A stretch of DNA of 17,746 nucleotides from Actinomycetes bacterium (GTDB taxonomy: Bacteria > Actinomycetota > Actinomycetes > Actinomycetales > Microbacteriaceae), in contig JAEYVF010000124.1 of the NCBI GenBank assembly GCA_023432005.1, forward strand, positions 1 to 17,746, written 5' to 3'. Below the pieces are notes generated by a model that did no database searches, was not told the origin of the DNA, and saw only the letters and a list, made by a program, of their open reading frames with translations. How positions within the stretch are numbered: the stretch's first letter is position 1; each line of letters starts with the position of its first letter. A program made the translations under genes and the position numbers. Below, piece after piece: positions 1 to 8,163 of this stretch.

Positions 1-1122
1 CGGCAGGGCCGCGAGAAGCGCGTCGACGTCGGCGTCGCTCGAGTCGTGGCCGAGGGTGATGCGCAGGGCGCCGCGCGCCTCCGCCTCGGGCACGCCCATC
101 GCGAGCAGCACGTGCGAGAGCTCAGGCACGCCCGCCTGGCACGCGGAACCGGTCGACACGGCGATCCCGGATGCGTCGAGCAGGTAGAGCAGGGCGTCGC
201 CGTCGGCGCCCGCGAAGGTGAAGTGGGCGTTGCCGGGCACGCGTCCGGGTCCCGGCGGGGCGCCGCGCAGCAGGGCCCCCTCGACCGACGAGAGCACCCC
301 CGCCACGAGCCGATCGCGGAGCGCGGCGACGCGCGCGAGCGGGAGCTCCGCCACGGCTCGCCCCGCCGCCACGCCGAACGCCACGGCGCCCGCGGCATCC
401 TGTGTTCCCGAGCGGCCGCGCTGCTGGTCGCCGCCGTGCAGGAGCGGCTCGACGGTCGCCGTGCGGGCGAGGGCGAGCGCGCCGACGCCCACCGGGCCGC
501 CGACCTTGTGCGCGGAGACCGAGACGGAATCCGCTCCCACGGCGCGCACGTCGATCGGCACCTGGCCGAACGCCGCGACGGCGTCGAGGTGCACGGGCGC
601 GCCGTAGCGGTGGGCGAGCTCGACGATCTCCGCAACCGGCTGGATCGTGCCGACCTCGTTGTTGGCCCAGAGCGCCGACACGAGTGCGACCTCCTCGGGA
701 TCGGTCGCGAGAGCCGCCGCGAGCGCGTCGAGCCGGATGCGCCCCTCGGCGTCGAGCTCGACCCAGTCGACGTGTGCGCCCTCGTGCCGCGCGAGCCACT
801 CGACGGCGTCGAGGCTCGCGCGGTGCTCGCCGAGCGGTGCGATGACGCGCGGTCGGCGGGCGCCCCCGTTGCGCGCCCAGAACATCCCCTTCACCGCGAG
901 GTTGACCGACTCGGTGCCGCCGCCCGTGAGCACGACCTCGACGGGGTCGACGCCGAGAGCGCGGGCGACGCGCTCACGCCCCGTCTCGAGGAGCTCGCGC
1001 GCCGCCTGACCCGCTCCGTGGATCGACGCGGGGTTGCCCACGACCCGCAGGGCGTCGGTGTAGGCCGCGAGCACCTCATCCGTCATGGGTGAGGTGGCGG
1101 CGTGGTCGAGGTAGACCGCCAC
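1..1122 (-). CDS. Cysteine desulfurase (IscS/NifS family), 3' end cut off by window edge
   Basis: PLP-dependent enzyme that takes sulfur from L-cysteine as a protein persulfide, releasing alanine, for Fe-S clusters and tRNA thiolation in the cytosol. I read 374 codons from GTG 1122 with no stop before base 1. The GTG is chosen because the family opening (YLDHAATSP) begins at residue 4 and AGGAGG lies just upstream (1127-1132). Visible residues: H100, D180, PLP lysine K206 in SAHK, and catalytic C328 in STGSACQAG; the last three numbers equal those of E. coli IscS. The position equivalent to IscS Q183 is alanine (DAVAAFG). The gene diverges from glgX with 54 bp between starts. In related actinobacteria mnmA often follows such a gene, so thiouridine synthesis is a plausible role, but that region is outside the window. 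Which paralogue (IscS, NifS) is not decidable here. Confidence 0.93.
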   Translation of the reverse strand, partial: MAVYLDHAATSPMTDEVLAAYTDALRVVGNPASIHGAGQAARELLETGRERVARALGVDPVEVVLTGGGTESVNLAVKGMFWARNGGARRPRVIAPLGEHRASLDAVEWLARHEGAHVDWVELDAEGRIRLDALAAALATDPEEVALVSALWANNEVGTIQPVAEIVELAHRYGAPVHLDAVAAFGQVPIDVRAVGADSVSVSAHKVGGPVGVGALALARTATVEPLLHGGDQQRGRSGTQDAAGAVAFGVAAGRAVAELPLARVAALRDRLVAGVLSSVEGALLRGAPPGPGRVPGNAHFTFAGADGDALLYLLDASGIAVSTGSACQAGVPELSHVLLAMGVPEAEARGALRITLGHDSSDADVDALLAALP

Positions 1123-1163
1123 GGGACCTCCTCCGCGTTTACAAGCACGTCACGCGCACCACC

Positions 1164-1169
1164 TAACCT
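1164..1169 (+). promoter_or_regulatory. -10 box of leaderless glgX promoter
   Basis: TAACCT fits the actinobacterial TANNNT -10 and ends 7 nt before ATG 1177, so transcription should begin at or next to the start codon. There is no Shine-Dalgarno sequence before this ATG. A TTTACA at 1138-1143 is a possible -35, but the 20-nt spacer is long. The box lies in the 54-bp gap shared with the divergent cysteine desulfurase gene. Confidence 0.55.
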
Positions 1170-1176
1170 AGACGTC

Positions 1177-3222
1177 ATGCCGCCCGCCGACGCCCTCCGC
1201 GACCTCGGTGTGCGCATCACCCCGCACGGGGGCGAGATCCGCGTGTGGAGCGCGAACGCCACCTCGATCGAGCTGTGCGTCTTCGACGAGAGGGATGCCG
1301 ACTGGGTCGCCGAGCGCGTGCCGCTCACGCGGGGCGACGGCGACGTGTGGAGCGCCACGACGCGCTCGCTGCACGTGGGAACCGCCTACGCGCTCAGGGT
1401 CGACGGCCCGCAGGGCCCCACCCACGATTTCGACGCCGACCGCTTCCTGCTCGACCCCTACGCGCGCGGCCTCGCCCGCACGCGCGACGGCGGATGGCGC
1501 GGCTACGTGCAGGACACGGCGTTCGACTGGGGCGGCGTCGAGAAGCCCGGCATCCCTCTCGACCACACCGTCATCTACGAGGCCCACGCGAAGGGTCTCA
1601 CGAAGCTCAACCCCGACGTGCCCGAGGAGCTGCGCGGCACGTACGCGGGACTCGCGCATCCCGCGACGATCGCCTACCTGAAGGAGCTCGGGATCACGGC
1701 CGTCGAGCTGCTGCCCGTGCACCAGTTCGTGTCGGAGCAGCGCCTCACCAAGATGGGGCTCGTCAACTACTGGGGCTACAACACTCTGACCTTCTTCACG
1801 CCTCACGCCGCCTACGCCACGCGCGAGGCGCAGTTCGGCGGCACGGGAGCGGTGCTGCGGGAGTTCAAGGGCATGGTGAAGCTCCTGCACGAGGCGGGCA
1901 TCGAGGTGATCCTCGACGTCGTCTACAACCACACGGCCGAGGAGGGCCGCGGTGGTCCCACGAGCTCGTTCCGCGGCATCGACAACGCGAGCTACTACCG
2001 CCAGGACGAGGACGGCGACTACATCGACACGACGGGGTGCGGCAACACGCTCGACTTCAGCCGCGAGGTCACGCAGCGCCTCGTGCTCGACTCTCTGCGC
2101 TACTGGGCCGAGGAGGTGCAGGTCGACGGCTTCCGCTTCGACCTCGCGGCGACCCTCGGGCGAGGCGACGGCGCCGAGTTCTCGCCCGAGCATCCGCTCT
2201 TGCGCGCCGTCATCGACGACCCGCTGCTGCAGGGCGTCAAGATGATCGCCGAGCCGTGGGACGTCGGCATGGGCGGCTGGCAGGTCGGCAACTTCCCCTC
2301 CGGCTGGTCGGAGTGGAACGACGGCTACCGCGACCGGATGCGCAACTTCTGGCTGCGCGACATCGCGCAGGCCCGCGAGTCCGGCTCCGCGAGCGAGGGC
2401 ATCGGGTCGCTCGCGCGGCGCCTCGCGGGGTCGAACCACGTGTTCGCGCTCGAGCGGGGGCCGCTCGCATCCGTCAACTTCGTCACGGCGCACGACGGCT
2501 TCACCGCGCGCGACCTCGTCTCCTACGACCGCAAGCACAACCTCGGCAACGGCGAGAACAACCGCGACGGCTCGAACGACAACAAGTCGTGGGGCCACGG
2601 CGCCGAGGGCCCGACGGATGACGAGACGATCCGCGCGACGAGGCGCAAGGCCGTGCGCAACCTGCTCGGGACGCTCCTGCTGTCGGCCGGCATCCCGATG
2701 CTCACGGCAGGCGACGAGTTCGGGCGCACCCAGCGCGGCAACAACAACGCCTACTGCCACGACTCCGAGCTCACGTGGCTCAGCTGGGATCGCAGCGAGT
2801 GGCAGGAGGACCTCTTCGAGGTCGTCAAGACGCTCATCCGTCTGCGCCGCGAGAACCCGGCGCTGCGCCCGGTGCGCTACGGCCGCTGGGGCGAGACCAC
2901 GCCGTCCGCCAGCCAGATGGACTGGTACAACAAGGACGGCGAGACGATGGGCATCGACGACTGGGACTCGCCCGAGGAGCGCACGCTGCAGTACCTCGCG
3001 GCGTCGACGCCCGAGTTCGAGGACCTCAACCGCATCCTGCTGGTCGTGCACGGCCTCGAGACCGATGTCACGGTGACGCTCCCCGCGCACGAGGGCGTCG
3101 AGCGCTACACCCTGCTGTGGGATTCGGGCCACGACGACATCAGCGGCATCGAGGGGGTGCATCGTCCGGGCGAGGAGCTCGCGATGGCGCCCACGTCGAT
3201 GCTGCTGTTCCGCGCGGACTGA
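1177..3222 (+). CDS. glgX: Glycogen debranching enzyme GlgX (GH13 isoamylase type)
   Basis: Hydrolyses alpha-1,6 branch stubs of phosphorylase-limit glycogen in the cytosol, working after GlgP. The protein is 681 aa, close to the usual 650-720. An N-terminal CBM48-like beta domain covers about residues 1-110, followed by the GH13 barrel and a C-terminal beta domain. The family signature YEAHAKGLT precedes the barrel; the nucleophile is D322 in VDGFRFDLA, the acid/base E359 in IAEPWDVG, and the transition-state pair H439-D440 in TAHDGF. A start at ATG 1102 is open but would run back through the divergent cysteine desulfurase start and its ribosome site and adds 25 unlikely residues; ATG 1177, 7 nt after a -10 box, is preferred. 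The stop shares one base with the next gene's ATG (TGATG), so ybaK is probably translationally coupled. Confidence 0.95.
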   Translation: MPPADALRDLGVRITPHGGEIRVWSANATSIELCVFDERDADWVAERVPLTRGDGDVWSATTRSLHVGTAYALRVDGPQGPTHDFDADRFLLDPYARGLARTRDGGWRGYVQDTAFDWGGVEKPGIPLDHTVIYEAHAKGLTKLNPDVPEELRGTYAGLAHPATIAYLKELGITAVELLPVHQFVSEQRLTKMGLVNYWGYNTLTFFTPHAAYATREAQFGGTGAVLREFKGMVKLLHEAGIEVILDVVYNHTAEEGRGGPTSSFRGIDNASYYRQDEDGDYIDTTGCGNTLDFSREVTQRLVLDSLRYWAEEVQVDGFRFDLAATLGRGDGAEFSPEHPLLRAVIDDPLLQGVKMIAEPWDVGMGGWQVGNFPSGWSEWNDGYRDRMRNFWLRDIAQARESGSASEGIGSLARRLAGSNHVFALERGPLASVNFVTAHDGFTARDLVSYDRKHNLGNGENNRDGSNDNKSWGHGAEGPTDDETIRATRRKAVRNLLGTLLLSAGIPMLTAGDEFGRTQRGNNNAYCHDSELTWLSWDRSEWQEDLFEVVKTLIRLRRENPALRPVRYGRWGETTPSASQMDWYNKDGETMGIDDWDSPEERTLQYLAASTPEFEDLNRILLVVHGLETDVTVTLPAHEGVERYTLLWDSGHDDISGIEGVHRPGEELAMAPTSMLLFRAD

Positions 3223-3692
3223 TGGCCGGCACACCCGCGACGGCCGCGCTCCGGGCGGCCGGCATCCCGTTCACCGAGCACGCCTACGCGCACGACCCGG
3301 CGAACCGCGACTTCGGCATGGAGGCGGCGACGGCGCTCGGCCTCGACCCCGACCAGGTGTTCAAGACGCTGCTCGCGGATGTCGACGGTCGCCTCGTCGT
3401 GGGCATCGTGCCCGTGACGGGCAAGCTCGACCTCAAGGCCCTCGCGGCGGCGGTGGGGGGCAAGAAGGCGGCGATGGCGGACCCCGCACTCGCCGAGCGT
3501 CGCACGGGCTACGTCGTGGGCGGCATCAGCCCCATCGGCCAGAAGACGCGCCACGAGACGGTGCTCGACGAGACCGCCGAGCTGTGGGACGTCGTCTACG
3601 TCTCGGGTGGGCGCCGCGGCTTCGACCTCGGCCTCGCGCCCGCCGACCTCATCCGCGCCACCGACGCCGTGATCGCCGACATCGCCCGCTGA
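3222..3692 (+). CDS. ybaK: Cys-tRNA(Pro) deacylase YbaK/EbsC
   Basis: Trans-editing enzyme that hydrolyses cysteine mischarged on tRNA-Pro. At 156 aa it has the usual length of the family. Family marks seen: the key lysine K48 in VFKTLL, the GGISPIGQK segment, and the C-terminal SGGRRGFDLGL segment. ATG 3222 overlaps the glgX TGA by one base, giving a two-gene transcript with coupled translation. The link to glycogen breakdown looks positional rather than functional. The stop (3690-3692) abuts a long inverted repeat starting at 3693. Confidence 0.93.
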   Translation: MAGTPATAALRAAGIPFTEHAYAHDPANRDFGMEAATALGLDPDQVFKTLLADVDGRLVVGIVPVTGKLDLKALAAAVGGKKAAMADPALAERRTGYVVGGISPIGQKTRHETVLDETAELWDVVYVSGGRRGFDLGLAPADLIRATDAVIADIAR

Positions 3693-3754
3693 TAGTTCCC
3701 GTTCCGCGTGTTTGCACCCGAACGAACGGGAACTAACACGCGGAACGGGAACTA
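3693..3754. terminator. Inverted repeat between convergent genes, probable bidirectional terminator
   Basis: Perfect 20-bp arms at 3693-3712 and 3735-3754 enclose a 22-nt loop that can itself form CCCG(3717-3720)/CGGG(3727-3730) around AACGAA. The 13-mer GAACGGGAACTAA occurs twice directly (3724-3736 and 3743-3755), so the element also carries a direct repeat. It starts one base after the ybaK stop, and its right arm contains the TAG stop of the MFS gene on the other strand. The position and strong symmetry fit termination in both directions. There is no long T run, so intrinsic termination is inferred. It may instead be one copy of a dispersed small repeat. Confidence 0.65.
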
Positions 3755-4954
3755 AGACGGGTCGGATGCCGCGGCTGCGGCTCGCGAGCGGCGGGGCTCG
3801 ATGCCGGCAGCCGCGACGACCGCGACGGCCGCGAGCCCGAGCGACACGAGGATCGCACCGCGGAGGCCCACCTCCTCGCCGATGAAGCCGAGCAGCGGCG
3901 GGCCGACGAGGAACGCGAGGTAGCCCGCCGTCGCGGCGAGCGAGACGCGCGCCGTCGAGTCGGGTCCGGATGCGCCCGCCGCCGAGAGCGCGACGGGGAA
4001 CCCGAGCGACGCCCCGAGGCCCCACAGCACGACCGCCGCGAGGGCGAGCGCCTGCCCCTGCCCGAACGAGATGAGCGCGATGCCGACGACCGCGCTGAGC
4101 GCGCTCACGACGAGCACGGGCGGGCGGCCGAAGCGGTCGACGAGCGCGCCGCCCGAGAACCGGCCGATCGTCATCGAGACGGCGAAGAGCGCGAACACCG
4201 TCGACCCCCACGCCTCGTCGAGCCCGTAGTCGTCGACCATGATGAGCGGCAGCCAGTCGTTGGCGCTGCCCTCCGCGAAGGCCATCGCGAGGATGACGAC
4301 GCCGATGAGCAGCAGTCGCGGGTCGCGCCACACGGCGGGCCGCGGCACGCGAGGGGCGGAGCGGTCGCGGCGCGGCTCACGGCCCACCCCGCTCGGGACG
4401 GCGCGCATCGCGGGCACCACGATGACGAGCCCCACAGCGCCCACGATCACGAGATGCCACAGCACCGAGAAGTCGGTCGCCGAGAACCCGATGCCCGCGA
4501 CGCCGCCGACGACCGTGCCGAGGCTGAAGCATCCGTGCAGCACGGGCAGGAACGACTTCCCGCCGAGCCGCTCGACCTCGGCACCCTCGACGTTCATCGC
4601 GACCTCCGCGAGCCCCGTGCCGAGCCCGAAGACCGCGAGGGCCGCCGTGGCGAGCGGCGCCGATCCGAGCGCCGAAGCGACGCCGAGCACGGGCATGCTC
4701 AGCACGGCGCCCGCCGCCCCGACGATGAGCACGGGTCGCGTGCCGACACGGGCGACGAGCGCCCCCGATCCGAGGATGCCGACCATCGAGCCCACGGAGA
4801 TCCCGAAGATCACGATGCCCATCTCGGCCGTCGATGCGTGCAGCGCGTCGCGGATGGCGGGGGTGCGGGTGACCCACGAGCCGATCGCGAGCCCGGGCAC
4901 GAAGTACAGGGCGGCCAGCGCGAGGCGACGGGCCGCGAGGGTGGTGCGCGTCAT
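3752..4954 (-). CDS. MFS transporter, YbjJ-like
   Basis: Predicted 400-aa inner-membrane protein with about 12 hydrophobic segments in two halves and a basic central loop around residues 183-212 (several Arg, Pro). MFS motif A is clear in the second half (GGALVDRFGRPP, about 268-279), and a degenerate version follows the second helix (ALVARVGTRP, about 65-74). The stretch AMNVEGAEVER (119-129) followed by LHGCFSLG (139-146) resembles the YbjJ/fucose-permease-like branch of MFS. ATG 4954-4952 overlaps the glgP TGA (ATGA), so the two are translationally coupled. The substrate cannot be read from sequence; a sugar or sugar-derived solute is only suggested by the glgP coupling. The stop lies inside the 3693-3754 inverted repeat. 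Confidence 0.88.
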   Translation of the reverse strand: MTRTTLAARRLALAALYFVPGLAIGSWVTRTPAIRDALHASTAEMGIVIFGISVGSMVGILGSGALVARVGTRPVLIVGAAGAVLSMPVLGVASALGSAPLATAALAVFGLGTGLAEVAMNVEGAEVERLGGKSFLPVLHGCFSLGTVVGGVAGIGFSATDFSVLWHLVIVGAVGLVIVVPAMRAVPSGVGREPRRDRSAPRVPRPAVWRDPRLLLIGVVILAMAFAEGSANDWLPLIMVDDYGLDEAWGSTVFALFAVSMTIGRFSGGALVDRFGRPPVLVVSALSAVVGIALISFGQGQALALAAVVLWGLGASLGFPVALSAAGASGPDSTARVSLAATAGYLAFLVGPPLLGFIGEEVGLRGAILVSLGLAAVAVVAAAGIEPRRSRAAAAASDPS

Positions 4955-7509
4955 CCGGCGAGCGCCACCAGTCCGAGCTCGGCGTGCGAGGCGAGCAGCG
5001 GATGCCGCGGCACGACGCGCACGGTGTACCCGAAGGCCCCGGCGCGGTCGAAGCGCACCGAGCCCGTGTAGACCGCGGGCTTTCCGAGGTCGTGGCTCTC
5101 GAGCTCGAGCGGCACGACCGAGACCTCGCCCAGCTCCTCGCCCGCGCGTGGGCGGCCGTGCACGAGCTCGACCGCGACGTCGTCGGGGCCGAGCTCGCCG
5201 AGCTCGACCAACGCGCGCACGCGTAGCTCCTCGCCGACGTGCGGCGAGGCGTCCACACCGCCCGACTCGACGTGCGCGACGTGCACCTCCGACCACGTGC
5301 GGCGCACGGTCGTGGTCCACGCCGCGAGCCCTCGGGCGGGCGCGAAGTCGTCGGCGCTCACGGCCGCCTCGGACACCGCCGCGGGCACGTAGAGCCGCTC
5401 GACGTACTCGCGCACCATGCGCTCGGCCGACAGCTCGGGCGAGAGCGTCGCGAGGGTGTGCCGGATGTCGGACACCCACGCGCCGGGCACCCCGTCGGCC
5501 CCGCGGTCGTAGAACCGCGGCGCGATCTGGTGCTCGATGAGGTCGTACATGGCGGCGGCCTCGAGCGCGTCGCGCTCTGCGGCGTCCCCCGCCGAGTCGG
5601 CCGAGGGGATCGCCCAGCCGTTGCGCTCGTCGTGGAACTCGGCCCACCATCCGTCGAGGATCGACAGGTTGAGCGAGCCGTTGAGCGCCGCCTTCATGCC
5701 GGAGGTGCCGCACGCCTCGAGCGGGCGCAGCGGGTTGTTGAGCCACACGTCGCAGCCCGGGTAGAGCTTCTGCGCCATGCCGATGTCGTAGTCGGGCAGG
5801 AAGACGATGCGCCCGCGCACCTCGGGGTCCTGCGAGAACTCCACGAGCAGCTGGATGAGCCGCTTGCCGCCGTCGTCGGCGGGGTGCGACTTTCCGGCCA
5901 CGACGAGCTGCACGGGGCGCTCGGGATCGGTGAGGAGCGCGCGCAGCCGCTGCGGGTCCTGCAGCATGAGCGTGAGCCGCTTGTAGGTCGGCACCCGCCG
6001 CGCGAAGCCGATCGTGAGCACGTCGGGCGAGAGCAGCTCGCGGTACCACAGCGGGGCGGGCACGCCCGGGTTCTGCTCCTCCCAGGCCTGCGTCATCCGC
6101 GCGCGCGCGTCGGCCACGAGCTGCTCGCGCAGCCGCCCGCGCAGCGCCCAGAGCTCGGCGTCGCTCACGGCATCCGAGGTCCAGTCGCACGCCGTCGCGT
6201 CGTCGGTGCCGAGCCGGGATGCCGCCAGGCCGCGCACCTGCGGGTCCGTCCAGGTCGCGGGGTGCACGCCGTTCGTGATGGAGGTGATGGGCACATCGGC
6301 CGCGTCGAAGCCCGGCCAGAGCGCCCCGAACATGTGACGGCTGACGTCGCCGTGCAGCTTCGAGACGCCGTTGGCGCGCTGCGCGAGGCGCAGGCCCATG
6401 ACGGCCATGTTGAAGGTGTCGGGCGCGCCGCCCTCGTAGTCCTCCGCCCCGAGCGCGAGCACGTCGGCGACGTCGACGCCCGGCAGCAGCTCGGTCGCGA
6501 AGTAGCGCTCGACGAGCGGCGCCTCGAAGCGGTCGATGCCCGCGGGCACGGGCGTGTGGGTCGTGAACACGGTTCCCGCGCGCACGACCTCGACGGCCTC
6601 GGCGAAGCTGAGCCCCTCGGCGATGAGGCCGCGGATGCGCTCGAGGCCGAGGAAGCCCGCGTGCCCCTCGTTGGTGTGGAAGACCGAGGGCTCCGGGATG
6701 CCGGTGAGACGCGCGTAGAGCGCGACGGCCCGCGCTCCCCCGATGCCGAGCAGCAGCTCCTGCAGCAGGCGGTGCTCGCCCCCGCCGCCGTAGAGGCGGT
6801 CGGTGACGCTGCGCAGGTCCTCCGAGTTCTCGGGGATGTCGGTGTCGAGCAGCAGGAGCGGCACGCGGCCGACCGAGAGCTGCCAGATGCGCGCCGTGAG
6901 CGCCTTACCGTCGGGCAGCGCGAGCACGACCTGCGCCGCCGTGCCGTCGGGCGCGCGGAGCACGCTCATGGGGAGGCCGTCGGGGTCGAGCACGGGGTAG
7001 CTCTCGAGCTGCCAGCCTTCGCGCGAGATGGCCTGGCGGAAGTAGCCCGCGCGGTAGAAGAGGCCCACCCCGACGATCGGCACGCCGAGGTCGGATGCGG
7101 CCTTGAGGTGGTCGCCCGCGAGGATGCCGAGGCCGCCCGAATACTGGGGAAGGGCATCCGCGATCCCGTACTCGGGCGAGAAGTAGGCGATCGTGGCGGG
7201 CACGTCGGCACCGAGCCCCTGGTACCAGCGCGGCTGGGTGAGGTAGGCGCGCAGCTCGTCGCGGAGCGCGACGGCGCGGGCGACGTACGCCGCGTCGGCG
7301 GCGAGCTGCTCGAGCCGGGCGGGCGGTACCTCGCCGAGCAGGCCGTACGGGTCCTTCCCGAGCTCGTCCCACAACTCGGGCGCGATGTCGCGGAACAGCT
7401 CGAGGGTGGGCTGGTGCCACGACCAGCGCAGGTTCGCGGCGAGCTCCTCGAGCGGCGCGAGCGCCTCGGGCAGCACGGTGCGGACGGTGAACCGTCGGAT
7501 GGCCTTCAC
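4951..7509 (-). CDS. glgP: Alpha-glucan (glycogen/maltodextrin) phosphorylase
   Basis: GT35 enzyme that phosphorolyses terminal alpha-1,4 bonds of glycogen or maltodextrin to glucose-1-phosphate, using PLP as cofactor, in the cytosol. The protein is 852 aa, starting with GTG. A DUF3417-type N-terminal domain (about 10-120, with LAANLRWSWHQP) marks the actinobacterial and thermophile phosphorylase subfamily rather than the E. coli MalP type. The PLP lysine is K606 in EACGTSGMKAALNG; the substrate-site HTNEGH and TTHTPVPAG segments are intact. About 110 C-terminal residues (from about 740) form an extra beta-rich region. A -10 box 7 nt before GTG 7509 predicts a leaderless mRNA. The gene lies 24 nt after the signal peptidase stop on the same strand and overlaps the MFS gene downstream. 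Confidence 0.95.
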   Translation of the reverse strand: MKAIRRFTVRTVLPEALAPLEELAANLRWSWHQPTLELFRDIAPELWDELGKDPYGLLGEVPPARLEQLAADAAYVARAVALRDELRAYLTQPRWYQGLGADVPATIAYFSPEYGIADALPQYSGGLGILAGDHLKAASDLGVPIVGVGLFYRAGYFRQAISREGWQLESYPVLDPDGLPMSVLRAPDGTAAQVVLALPDGKALTARIWQLSVGRVPLLLLDTDIPENSEDLRSVTDRLYGGGGEHRLLQELLLGIGGARAVALYARLTGIPEPSVFHTNEGHAGFLGLERIRGLIAEGLSFAEAVEVVRAGTVFTTHTPVPAGIDRFEAPLVERYFATELLPGVDVADVLALGAEDYEGGAPDTFNMAVMGLRLAQRANGVSKLHGDVSRHMFGALWPGFDAADVPITSITNGVHPATWTDPQVRGLAASRLGTDDATACDWTSDAVSDAELWALRGRLREQLVADARARMTQAWEEQNPGVPAPLWYRELLSPDVLTIGFARRVPTYKRLTLMLQDPQRLRALLTDPERPVQLVVAGKSHPADDGGKRLIQLLVEFSQDPEVRGRIVFLPDYDIGMAQKLYPGCDVWLNNPLRPLEACGTSGMKAALNGSLNLSILDGWWAEFHDERNGWAIPSADSAGDAAERDALEAAAMYDLIEHQIAPRFYDRGADGVPGAWVSDIRHTLATLSPELSAERMVREYVERLYVPAAVSEAAVSADDFAPARGLAAWTTTVRRTWSEVHVAHVESGGVDASPHVGEELRVRALVELGELGPDDVAVELVHGRPRAGEELGEVSVVPLELESHDLGKPAVYTGSVRFDRAGAFGYTVRVVPRHPLLASHAELGLVALAG

Positions 7510-7516
7510 CCGATCA

Positions 7517-7522
7517 ACCCTA
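7517..7522 (-). promoter_or_regulatory. -10 box of leaderless glgP promoter
   Basis: On the minus strand TAGGGT ends 7 nt before GTG 7509 and fits TANNNT. The glgE promoter uses the same hexamer. Any -35 would fall inside the 3' end of the signal peptidase gene; I see no good TTGACA match there. No Shine-Dalgarno sequence precedes the GTG. Confidence 0.5.
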
Positions 7523-7533
7523 GGCTCCGCGGG

Positions 7534-8163
7534 TTACTGCCCCGTTACGGTGGTGCGCCGGGCCTTCGCCTTGTCGCGGAAGTGCGAGATCACCATCCAG
7601 AGGGCGTAGACGAGGAGCGCGCCGATGATGATCGGCAGGATGAGGGCGCGCGCGTCGCCGTTGACGGCCGTGTTGGCCCAGCCGAGGTACGGGATGGCGT
7701 ACATGACGGTGCCGACGACCTGCACCTCCATGACGGGGTCCGCGTCGGCCAGGTCGTTCGCGTCGCCCTTCGTGACGAAGAGGCGCTCGCCGTCGGTGGT
7801 GCTGGTGATCTCGGTCACGCGGTGGGTGACGAGCACGTCCTCGCCCGAGCGCAGCTGATAGGTCAGCACGTCGCCGATCCGGATCTCGGATGGCGGGGTC
7901 GGCTTCACGACGACGAGCGTGCCCGCCGGGTACACCGGCTCCATCGACGAGGTGAGCACGGTGAGGGCGCGTCCGCCGACGGCGGCCGGCACGACGATCG
8001 TGAGGATCGCGACGAGCGCGACGAGCGCGAGGAGCCCGAAGCTCAGCCCCGTGCCGATCGCGCCGAGCAACCCGCGCGCCCGCGACTGGGTCTCGGTCGG
8101 CGCATCCGCCGCCTCGCGCGCCTGGCGACGCGTCATGTGCTGCTCGACCGCCGTAGCGGTCAC
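7534..8163 (-). CDS. SipW/ER-type signal peptidase I
   Basis: Membrane serine peptidase of the S26B (SipW, archaeal/ER) type, expected to remove the atypical signal peptides of the exported proteins encoded just upstream. It is 209 aa from GTG 8163. One membrane segment (about 36-62) precedes catalytic S73 in TSSMEP; H114 in VTHRV replaces the lysine of standard bacterial SPase I; D134 lies in TKGDAN. A second membrane segment (about 172-193) and a basic tail follow, a topology common in SipW. GTG 8163 is favoured over the in-frame ATG at 8217 because AAGGAG lies 8 nt upstream and the GTG overlaps the previous stop as GTGA. It is last in the five-gene operon and is expected to act outside the membrane face. 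Confidence 0.9.
   Translation of the reverse strand: MTATAVEQHMTRRQAREAADAPTETQSRARGLLGAIGTGLSFGLLALVALVAILTIVVPAAVGGRALTVLTSSMEPVYPAGTLVVVKPTPPSEIRIGDVLTYQLRSGEDVLVTHRVTEITSTTDGERLFVTKGDANDLADADPVMEVQVVGTVMYAIPYLGWANTAVNGDARALILPIIIGALLVYALWMVISHFRDKAKARRTTVTGQ

Noticed and set aside
1102..1176. Upstream ATG extending GlgX by 25 residues
   Set aside because: It would run through the divergent cysteine desulfurase start and ribosome site and the -10 box; the added residues do not resemble GlgX.
1168..3234. 688-aa open frame antisense to glgX
   Set aside because: Arg/Val/Glu/Leu-rich composition typical of the reverse frame of a high-GC gene; the plus strand carries a complete GlgX with all catalytic residues.
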